A DNA stretch of 64,000 nucleotides from Nautilus pompilius (taxonomy: Eukaryota > Mollusca > Cephalopoda > Nautilida > Nautilidae), in assembly GCA_018389105.1 (NCBI GenBank), contig JACATO010001453.1, positions 186,001 through 250,000 on the forward strand, written 5' to 3'. Positions within the stretch are counted from its first letter, which is position 1; each line of letters opens with the position of its first letter. The notes beneath the pieces are model-generated. The model was not told the origin of the DNA. It searched no databases and saw nothing but the letters and a program-made list of their open reading frames with translations. Positions 44,701 to 56,700 of the stretch are shown here, piece after piece. Both the position numbers and the translations under genes were made by a program.

Positions 44701-47700
44701 TGCATCTGATTCAGAATCTGGGCAATTTTAATTATGTTTATTGTTAAATAAAAGAAAGATGGGATTTGAAGAGACAGATAAAGTGTTTTTATTAACTAAA
44801 AGTATACATTGGTGACAATTTACCCTTATCTGTTAGATGCAGCAAACTTGAAAATTTGATCACCTAAACAAAAAAGATGTGCATTTTTCCATGAGGCCAC
44901 GGTTAAAATTCAAATACTGCAAACATATATACCGCTTGCTTCCTTGATTATTTATTTTTGGGGGGTTTGAAAATGGTCTAATGGTGGTGGCATTGTACAT
45001 CTCTAATGTTAATAAAGAGCATTGTCCAGTTTGCTGCCAATTTTGTGCCATGTGGTACCTGGTGCTGCTTTGCTAGGGCTATTCACTTTTACATGTGGTA
45101 AGGGGCTGGTGAGGAATGAGAAGGAACCATGCCAGGGATGTATGCCAAATTGAGAAGTTCCTATGGGAAGTGAACTCAGGCCCTCAACCTCAGCCATCTG
45201 GTAGACTTTGCTCACTGAATTGCTGCACCATCCAATAGTCTGATAATTTTTGCTATTAATTCTATTCATTTCTCTCTCTCTCTCTTCTCTTTCACATGTA
45301 TATGTATATATATGATTTTTTTTCAGAATTTTAAAGATAAAGCAAGCCAAAATGTAATTAAATATGCAGATATGTACACTTTGTTTGTAAACAAAACCGA
45401 GGTATGATACTATAGTCATACTAATAAATTTCTTTTCTTGAATAGAGGCAAATATTTTTTGATCATGTGATGTTAAAGATAAAACAAAATAAGTAATAAA
45501 AATTCTCTCCAAATTGAGACATTTTTTTTTAAAAATGTATATTTGTCTATTGGTAAATAAGAAAAGGAAACATTACAGACAAAACACAGACCACGACAAC
45601 ATGTTTATTATTGTGTTGGCAGCAAAAGAATTATGGGAGAGAAATGTATTTATTTACAGAAAAGTGATTATTATGTAAGTTTTACATAAGAACAAATGTA
45701 ATTCCCACATGGAAGAACTTTATAATGTGACATTTAAAAAAATTAATTTTATTATTATGAATGTAAGAAATGACAAAAATATGAGTTTATCTTTATTTAT
45801 CATCACTTGACTTTTTTTTTTTTTTAAAGTAAAATTATTTTATATTTTCTAAGTTAAATTCCTTAAAAAATATAAAACATTTTCAGTTTTCTGGAGGAAT
45901 GTTTCTTAAAAATTGATGAGAGAAAGGGCTATTTTCTAATCAGGTTTACTAAAGAATTTTTTTTAAATGGCTCCTGAGAATCAAGTTTTGATGTAATTGT
46001 TTTCTTTTGTGTAATAATTTAGAATTCACTGTTAGACTTAAGGAGAGTTTATTCACTGATATGATTAACTCTGGCTGAATTATTTTCTGAGAAATGAGGC
46101 AATTTCTTTTGCCAGTGGAACAAACCTATTATTTGTTATTAACAAACTGATTCAAACTATGTAATACTTTTCTTCCACAAACTTTGCATACAACAGTAGA
46201 CATAGCTGATGAGGTTGTATGGTGGATCTGGCACTTCTGTCTTCAGCGGGAACCAGGGTGTCTCCTCTATAACTCTTCTGTTTAACATTGAGAGGAAACC
46301 TACACTGACTGACATACAGAAGAATGAGTTTAAACTATGCATTATTTCTACTGGAATCAAACTCTGGCACTTCACCACAGCCAGCTAGTATGATATGTAC
46401 TTGGCCATGTTCTTCTCTGTAGTGCAAATATTGTTTGTTATGAATGAAAGATTCATGTTATGTATGGGTGGCAGAAGGCCAAGTGCATAGCATACTGGCT
46501 TAGCAGAGGACCCCAGTTTGATCCCCATTATAACTTATTGTTCAATAATGTTAAGATTTTGTGTATGGCTATGGCAAAAAATTTTTGAAATTTTTGTTTC
46601 CACTAGATACTGGAATCTCAGTTGCAGTGGTTGATAACAGAAAACTATGAGCTAAAGACAGAGAGAGAGAATTTGAAAAAGGAAAATGCAAAAAACATGG
46701 AAGATGCAGCAAGACTGAGGAAAGACATAGAGCAAATGATCAAAATAATTCTCAAGTTTATGAACACAGGTTATTGGCAGGTATTTTGTTGTCACTTGAT
46801 CATTGATGTGTTTTCTTTCTGGGTGAAGTAACTTAGCCTTAATTGAAACTTTTAATAAGAGGTTATTCATTTTGAAAAGGGGGTTAATTGCATTAGAACA
46901 TCCTGTGATGCAAATTTGTCACTGCAAAGATTTTGTCAGATACACGCCTTAGAACCTTTCCTTTTCCAATAACTTTTTTTTTTTTTTTTAGCTAAAGGGG
47001 AACAGTAAACTCAAACATTGTGGCTAACGTAAAGAAAGTCAATTGTTTCTCCTCCTCCTCTCTCTTTTTTAGGTAGAAAAGTTCCCATTTGAGAAACAAC
47101 TGAATTGTTTACTCTTACTATAACCATAATAGTTTGTTTGTGCTGTAGCAGATATAAGATAACATTTGCTTTCTTTTCCCTGAAAAATCATGCATGGTTT
47201 GTAAAATTTAGTCTATGAACAAAGAAAATTTAATGAATTTGCTGGTCAGAATTGAATTACACTACTACTGAGTGACTGCCAAACTGAGTTAAGTTCTTTC
47301 CATGCCAGCTGAGGGACTACAAAGAAGTTCATATGACGCAGGTATCAAAAACCAGATGCCACTAATCAGTCATTACTCAAAATTTGTATCTTATGTTTCT
47401 TTAAATTACTTGAAATAAAACAATTTTTTCGTTATTTTCTTCTTGTAAGGACAAAAAAAAATTATAGGAAAACTTTATTTCTGTCCTAAAATGCTATGAG
47501 CTAGAAGATTATATTTTGAAAATGAAAACTATGTATTGAATTTTTTAAAAATATTAGAAATTCTCTATATCATTTTCTGTAAACCACTTATATAGTCTAC
47601 ACCTGTCTTTACATTATTACTATGTTTGTTGTTTTAATGTTGAAAAACTTTTAAAGAGATACAAGTTTTTTAAGATGCTATTTCTCTTCATGATGTGATG

Positions 47701-50700
47701 TAGTATTAAAGCTCTAAAATCACTGATTTAATTTACTGTTTTTTAAGGTTGAAAATCAGGACTTTTATTTTGAAAATGCCAAATGCGGAGAATTATTTGA
47801 AACTCTACAACATTTAGTTTCAAAAATGTAAGTACTGACTTTTTAAAACTATCTAAACAAAGGGAATTTAAATAAAATGTTTCTACCTTTGCATATACAT
47901 AGATTTATTTTAATGACCAGTATATAATTCATCTAGATCAGTTGTAGTTAATCTTTTTTTTTTGGCTCTGTTACCCTTTGAGTTAGCCAACAAAACCATA
48001 ATTCCTCTTCCATTTTTTAAATGACAAATATGAGAAAACAAAAATTAGGAGAGAATAAAATTTTATTTTATTTTTTTATCATTTTATCAAAATATTTTGT
48101 TCCATTGATTCCTAAAAATATAACATTAACTTAGAAAAAATGAAGTTGAATAATTTTTTTGCCTTGGTTTTAATGGTGATCATTGTAGAAAAGCCAGTCT
48201 TATGGCTATAAATTTTGGAAAATGGGATGAGGACTTAGATCTCAGTCAGACAGAATTTGGCATTCACTACCACCTTTTTGCCAGACAGTTGCCAGGTCAG
48301 AATCCTGAAAGTTATCTTTCAGTGTGTTATATCTTCTCATAGGCCAAAAAACTCTAGTTTTGCCATGACATTGCCTTTGATGATACCTTCCTCCACAGAA
48401 AAAGTTCTCTCATTTCATGCCAGATTAGGGAAGTATTCATTGATGGACTCTTTCATGGCAAGTAGATGCCAAATGATATCATCAGCAAATTGACACTTCT
48501 CTTTAGTCATCTCAAGTAATGTTATCAATTCAGAGAACATTGAGACATCAGCAGCCTGAACTTTACATTGGTAAAGCTGGAGCTTGCAAAGGAAGCTGGC
48601 AACCTTGTCTTGAGCTGTGAGAGTATTCATTATATTCCCTTATTATGAGTGGCTTAGCTGATTGATCTCACCAAAAAAAATCTGTGAGGTAGGCCAGTTT
48701 TAGAACAATGTATGGTCTGTCATCTTTACATGAAATTCTTCTTGTTCTTTAGCAGTTCTCCCCCTTTTCAGGAACATGGTGATTTCTTCTCTCAATTCCA
48801 ACATGTGATGAAAGACTTTCTCCCATGATAACCAATGAACCTTTGTATGGAACAGGAGTACATTGAATTTGTCTCCAACCTCTTCACATAACAGTTTGAA
48901 AATTCTGAAGTTTGTAGCACTGTCTCGGATATGATTACAATTTTAACAACCTCAGAGAACATTGATGAAACCAGGGGGAAATATCTTCATAGCCAAAGCA
49001 TATTGCTGAATCATGCAGTGGGTGAATGTGGCATGGTGGAGACAATCTGCCTCATAAACACTCAGCCAGATCACTGTATATGCCAACTAACTTTGCCCAC
49101 ACCAGCTTTTTGTGAGCAATGAAATTTTTCAGCATCCTGAACACATTTTCTGTGGGTAGTGGTGGTCAGAAATTCAGAGAACAGATTAACCTCTCTTACA
49201 GAGTTGTCTTTCAGATACCAAGCATACGCAAGCAATTGTGCATAAGAGGAAACATCTATTGACTCATCCATTCGAAGCATGAAGTAAGGGCTTGCTTTCA
49301 CTTCTGTAGCTACCTGATCCAAAATGTCTTTATCATCTCAGAGATTCAGCTTCTCACGAAGTTTTCCAAAAGTGATATCTGATTCATCTTTCTTGCTTGT
49401 TCACCTCAACCAAGGAGAAATCTTGCTGCTTCATCTAGACTTGCCTTGATGAGCTCCTCTCTAATTGAATGGGACTTCTTACATTCAGTAATACAGAGCA
49501 CCATGTGATAGGAGGCTTCAAGAACAGCTTCAAAGTGACGAGTTAAATCTAGGCAAGCAATTTCAGAATGTGCTCCTTTTTTAGGAATTCAGTGTCTTTC
49601 TCTGAAGACTTTACATGACTTCTTTTAAAATGGTTCTTCAATTTACTGGGTTTAAAACTCTCCATACTAAGGACTTTACTGCTAGGAACACATTGAGGGT
49701 TTTCAATGGACTTTTCAATAGCACTTGTATGACCATTTCTTCTGTGGAGCCATGATTTACAGATATAGGGACAAAAATGTGGTAAATTAGTTACTAACAA
49801 CATTAAAAAAAAACTTGCAAAATAATTCTTGAAATGACTAATGCTTCACTTATGTCTGGGAGAACATAAAAACACTGGTCACAGATTTTAGCATTCCTAA
49901 ATCTCACAAGTGTAAATTATTTTGCAAAGTAATAACGCGGAGCACTTTAAGGAATCAGATTGAGATTGTGCATGAAATTATGAGCTTGTCATGAGATACA
50001 CCTATGGGATCGAGGCTGGTGGCTGAAAGAGGAAGAGTGCTGACTATTTATGGTCTGGGTGTGTTCTCATTGTTTCTGGGATGTCTGAGTATGAGGCATT
50101 CTTAACCTCCAGTATATCAAATCTTTAATGTGGCACACTATAAGAGTGAAAGAGTGCGATCATGATGAATGAAACTGAAATATCCCTAAATTTAACAGTT
50201 TGTCATCATTCTCCCCTGAAAAAATGGCCAAACTAACTTCTGGTTACATACTACTGATCTAGATTAATCACACATCAATTTAGATGTGTATTTTAACTTT
50301 ATTATGGAAAAAATATCTGTATAAGTAACAAATTTAGGAGTAAAATATTAGGAATAAAAAAATCAAATCAGAGTGGGAAATGACATACAAGCCTAAATTA
50401 ATATTTTGGATGTATTCTCAATATAGGAAAACCAACTCAGGCACAAAATACAAAATTGGATTTCAGACTTCTTGTTCAGTAGTTAGTTAGTTATTTAAAG
50501 AGTTACCTTTCTAAATTTTTGTAGATTTAGATTTATTGTTGTTTTGTTAACATTTTCATAACTAAATTGCAGGATCTTCTGTTTGTTTTTTAAATTAATG
50601 AACAAGATTTATTTGCAATTATTAAAATATGCTTATAAAGATAAATTAATGTTGTATATTAATCTCTAAATTATGCATTGTTTATATACCGGCTGGCCAC

Positions 50701-53700
50701 TTTATTAGGGCCTATGTACCTTTCAGACTTGGCCCTGACATGAGCTGCTGATATGGCAGGTGCTCCCTGCAGCACTATATATGATTTGGACAAGCATTTT
50801 TGTAGTCAGTCTAACAGATATGGGGAAAGGCAAAGACATTACATTTTTGAGAGAGGCTTGATAATCAATGTATGTCTAGTGGAGCCACAGTGGCAAAGAG
50901 TTTTGTTGGTGGGCTGCTCCAAGATGACAGTCATTCACATTTTTCAGTAATGGCAAAAGGCAAAGAAAATGTCTGCTATGAAATGGAAATTGGTTACAAA
51001 TGTAGTGATACGGGAAGGGTGGGGGGAAGTGGTTAGACAGGATAGTAAAGTCCAAATTCATCAAACAATAGACCAGTTGATAGAGAAATTTAATGCAGGG
51101 CAAGCCCCCATCTCCAGATGTATCTTGTGAAAGAACATTGCAACAAATGGTTTGTGGCAGTTGGTGACTATTGCATAAACCACTGGTCATAGCCACCAAC
51201 TTGAAAAGATGTCTTGTGTGGTATAAGAAGCACAGACATTGAACTAAGGATTACTACTGAAAAGTGATGAAGTCTGTTGAGTTAAGCTTCACTTTTTTTG
51301 CACAAATGGGAAAAGACAGATTTGAAGAAAGCCATGCAAATCACTTGACTTCTCTTATGAGCTTTAAACTGTCCATGCCTTTGGTGGTGGTGTCGTGGTT
51401 TAGGACTAATTTTACCGGTATATCCTGGGCCCCTTTGTCCTTTTAGAATGCAGAATGAATGCCAAAGCTTACCTCAGTATTATTTTTGATCAAGTGCATC
51501 CAAAAATGTTTTATTTGTACCCTAATAAGGATGGCTACTTCCAAGATGAAAATGCTCCCATCCACTGTGTGTATATTGTGTGTTCATGGTTTAAGAACAT
51601 GATGGAAATTTCAGGCATTTTCACAGCCACCACAATCTCCAGATCCTAATTCAATTAAGCTTCTGTAGAATTAACTTGAGAGACATATTTGCCATCATAA
51701 TCTTCTGCTTGCCTATATTATAACTGAATTGTAAAATATATATCAAAACATTTTCCAGCATTTTGTGGATTTTATGCCATGTTAAGTCATTATTTTGACA
51801 AAAGGTGGTTCAATCAGTTATTAGTATAGTCCTAATAAAGTAGCCAGCCAGTGTATATAGTCAGTAAAAGTTAAACTAATTTTCATTGTGCCCTGTGTTT
51901 TTATTTGCTTATTTTTTTAGGAAATATCTAAAAAAAGAACACAGTGAAGAGAGTGACAGCTTAACAACAGTATATGAGAGAGAAAATATGTTTAGCAAAG
52001 AAATCCATGTAGAAAAGTTAGTGAGTATGAGAATAAAACTGTCATCTTTTTCTGTTACAAGACATGGAAGTTAAAAGGCATTTACTTGTGATATATAAAT
52101 TAAATGGAAGAAAAAATTCTGGATTTCTTATTGTTTTGAATGTTAATATTTTAGTGTTTTTAAGAAATCACTTTGATAAATGATTTCTATAAATTTTGGT
52201 CTAGAATTGCAAGGATTCTTACTATAACTCTTTATTTTCAGTTGTGAAATAAAAATCTGGGTGAACTTAAACAATTAGCTGGTGAAGAAAAGAGAGAAGA
52301 AATCATGCTAAGGAAAAACGCCAAACCAAGCTTGTCCTACCCAGATATTCTGGTCCTCAATTTTGGCAGTTCAGTAGTCCAATCACTGGTTCACCAACCA
52401 CTAATTTCTTGAAAATAATTCCAATTCTTCTGTTTCTGGAAAATTTGAGTAGAATACTGCATTGTGGGAAAAATAGGGTGGGTTGGTTGCATGTGTTAGA
52501 TTGATTTTACCTTAAATGTTATAAACAGCTTTTGTGTTAACTGAGCAAAATCATTCTACTTGTAAAATTGTAAGTAGGAAACTTGTTTGTTTCTTAAAGC
52601 AAAAAGAAAACAATCTTTTGAAACAGAAGATCACTGAATTAGAGAAACAGTATGAGGAGAAAGTTTCAGACTATCAGCAGCTTTTCAACAAAGTGAGCAA
52701 CCTTGAGATGGAGCATTCCAAAGAGAAAGGAGCATGGATTGAGGTGAGTTAAAGAGACAGAACTATTCACTAGATTCAGTCAGCTTGAGAGAAATCTTTT
52801 ATAATAAAATCAGTGCTTTCTTACTCCACCTTAACACTTGCTACGGTTTTAATCACTGCTAGTTACTAACCAATTGCCTATGTACCAAGGGGCCTTGATT
52901 TCATTTTTGTTTGCATTTATTTATTTATTTACCATCACCCATCACTAATAGCTATCAACAACAAACACTTTTTTTCTGACTTTATCTTCAGGATAATTTT
53001 TCTGTAGCTTAAAAACTTGTTCAAGCTGATTCCATAGATGGGTTATTCATCCAGGTTGCTTGGTTCCGAGCATTGTGCAACACTGATTTGGCTGGACCAC
53101 ATATGAGAAGTTGCCCTCTAATTAACTTTCGTTCTGGATGCAATTTAGTGAAGGATATTGCTGTTCAAACGTTTTCATTAAAGACATACTGCATAAAGGA
53201 CATGGTGTATGAAGAAACCTAGATCCCTAAATCTTGTAAATTTTTTTTTTTTTTTTGTATGGTAAAATAAAATATTTAATTGTGGTGAGCATATTTCACT
53301 TCATCTCATTTCAAAAAAATCTGGCTCTTTCATAAAGATGTGAAAAAGAAAAAAAAACAACTAAAAACTGACACAATAGGACATTTATTCAAGTACATTT
53401 AGAAAGCTACAATTAGTTTGTGAAAAATCTTGATGCTTCATCTACTTAGATATTTTTGTATTTTTTAATGAATGCCTGCTTCATGTTAAATGTACTTAGC
53501 TTGTTTATGAACCATTTGCCTATAAATTTAATGTGTGGTTAGAAAGGTACTCATAGGCTTGACTGAGATTTTTCTTCTGAACACTTAATAGATTAAATTG
53601 CATGTGTAAGTAGGAAAGTTCATGAGGGGTTCAATGAGACTTTTAAACTCTATAACATTTTCTTTGCTAGATACAATTTGAAAGCTTAAAGTACAGAAAT

Positions 53701-56700
53701 TGGAGTATTTTCTTTTGATTTCATTGCATATTAATTAGATCTGAAAAGAACAGAAGTAGCCAAACATTGTTAAAAAAACTACAGAATTAAAACTTTGTTG
53801 TTTTATTTAAAATCCTTAAACATTATTATGGATGTAAACACACACCACCTATAGTGTTGATGTAAATGTATTCCCAAAATTAAAATAATGCTTGCTGGAT
53901 GGGGAGCACTTTTTGTTAAAATCAGGATTTCTAAATTGTCTTTGCTTATTATCATATGTTTGTTTTCACTAATTTATTTTGCAGTAATTAGATGGTTGAC
54001 TTTTATTTATGTAGATTTCAAAAATGCTAAAAGAACATAATCACCCACACTACTTGTATGGCATTGCAGGGTAATATTTGAGTAAATACAAGATTGATTG
54101 TTTATAAAGGGTATGTAAGCAGTCAAATGAAAATCAGTTGGCACAAGGTCAACTCTGGTTCACTACACTACACAGCACCAGAGCAAAGCTAATGGCTGTT
54201 GTCTCCAGTGACATCACTCGTGATGATAAGAGTCTTAATTTTTTTCAGAGTCAATATTTTGTTGCTTTGTGAAATCGTGTTCACATTCAACTAATGTAAG
54301 TAAAGCAGATTAAGGAACTGAAAACAGTAATATTTTGTTTATCTGTTTAGATGAAAGTTGATGAAAAATTGCCCAGGAATTTAGAAAATGAAAATTTTGT
54401 AAGTTTTTATTTTCAGAGATTTGTGATTTTTACAAAATTATAAAAATTTATTATAAAAACAAAGGGAAAACATCACAACATAGCAACTATCAGTAGAGCA
54501 GATGATGAAAAATTAAAATTGTATATTTTTTTTTTTTTATCTTAAACATTAAAAAATACCTTAATTATGGCAAATCTTTGTTGTTTGTCTTTTAACCCGA
54601 AGAGAAAATGACTTGTTGGAAGGTTCAGTTATTTCTGTGTTATTAAGTTATTTACTGTTTGTTTGGAAACCTTTAGGTGGTGTTAAGGTGACATGATTTG
54701 CAAAAGGATCTCTTAGGTTGCCTTGCACAGAGTGTGTAGTATTCATGATTTTCTGATGCTAGTGGGGAAAAAATTTTGGCAAGTTAGAAATCTGCCACAT
54801 CAAAACTTGTCATATTAATTAAATCTACTGAGATATTTTAGAACAAGCTACTAGTGATTTAAAGTGGCTATATTGAAGCTGGTTTCATTATCTGCCGATA
54901 ATCTAGAAAATTCTTTCATAATGCATCATGACAAACATTCACAATTGCCTACAAATTGGAGTCTCAAAAATGTTTTCCTGTCTTAAAAAGCCAATCAGTG
55001 GCTAATTCTTTTACTGTTTAGTTTTTCTAGCAGAGTTTATTTTGTATTCTGTTTTCTTAAGGTTCTTCTTTTTTTACTTTATCTACTGTATTGAGTCCAT
55101 AGCCCATAAATTAATCATGACTTTTCATATTGCATTATGAAAAGGCTTTTAAATTATCAGCAGATAGCAAACAAGATTTTGTATTATGATTCCTAATAGT
55201 AATAATGAAACGTTGATTTTTGATAATTTTTGTAACATAGTCAGTCAGTCAGTGTTAATGTGCATAAAGTGCAGAAAATTATAATGCAAGTTTTCTTTTT
55301 AAATTTTTCTAATAGAATGTATATACATAGTTGTCACCCTTTATTCTATTAATCTTACTGCACAACGCAAACTACAATAGATTCAGTTGTAACTGAAAAG
55401 GGTTGTTTCAAATTATCAAAGTAGGTTTTTCTACATTTGAAACATGTCACATTGTAAATATAAAGTTAAACATGAATATTTTTTTTTTTTTTTCATATTT
55501 AAAGTTTCTGATGAGCATTTGCTCTTATATAACTTTCAAACCAATTGTTTGCTTGGTAAAGTTAGAACTTTTGGGAATTCTGATGATGATTTTTCTCATC
55601 TGTTTATGGACCTCTTCACTTTGGCTAGCCTTATAGTTTTTCTCTCGGAATGTCAGGCTGTGGAAGAGGCTTATGTCCCATTCTATAAGGTTTAATATTT
55701 TGTGTTTCTTAGCAGCCCGATGCTGACCAGACAGATTTGGAGAAAGAGAACATGCTACTAAAGGCTAAGTCCGAAAATATTTTGCTGAAACTGAAGCAAC
55801 TCATATCACAGAATGTGAACACAAATTGTAATGTGAGTAAGCTGTTCACTAGCTTTTGTACTTTTAAAACACAGGTCAGAGGAGTATGATGGTTCAGTAT
55901 TCTTAGATCCGCATAAATAGACTTTAGGTGGGAAAACTCACTTGGTTTGGTTCTTGTGTTTAGTGTCTGCCCCTTTCTTTCTTTGTTTTCTCTATACCCT
56001 GGATAGCCTCACCTCTTGGTGTCGTGCAATCAGCTTCTCTGGCCAAAGATTTGGCAAGAACCTTGCTGCTGTATCCTGTACTGCACCATTGTATTAAACT
56101 ACAGTACGCTTTTTGTCAGGACTTATTCTTTTTACTCGCAACTGATGCAGTGAATCAGAAAATATTTAGACATCTCAATTCTTGACAAGGCTTGTTGCTA
56201 AAATGTGTTTATCTGTCTACATAATGTTTTCAGACATAACAAATATAGCAGGAAAAGAAGTGTTGTTAATATTGCCACTTACATATGCTAATTATGTAGT
56301 TTATTGCAGGAGGAAAATTGGTATCACACAAAAATTCAAATGTACTTTAATATTTGTTTACATTTGGATATGATTAAAAATGATATATACACTTGTTCTC
56401 TTATGAAACTGGTGCATTTAAAACTAATTCTTATTGTGAAAGAGAGTGAGAGAAGTGACTTCAGTGGGTGGTTTATTTACTCTCCAGAATGAGAACAAAG
56501 GGGCTGATCTGAGACAGTGGGTAATAGCTCTGATGAACAGAGGGGGAGTTCTCTGAGATAAAAATGTCAGTTACCCAAGTCTACAGTATCTTCGTGAAGT
56601 TCAGAGCAGCTTAAAGTGTTATTAATATGGCTAGAATGGTCATTCAAGAAAGGAAAGTGAGAGAATAGAAAAACATGGAAATGGTGGAAAAAAATAATGT

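Noticed and set aside
46465..46530. Possible tRNA gene
   Set aside because: A- and B-box-like stretches are present but the cloverleaf stems do not pair. A SINE head explains it better.
52241..52412. Frame resembling a further coding exon (NLGELKQLAGEEKREEIM)
   Set aside because: No acceptor gives an open phase: the in-frame codon right after the AG is TGA. Exons at 51921 and 52600 already join in phase without it.
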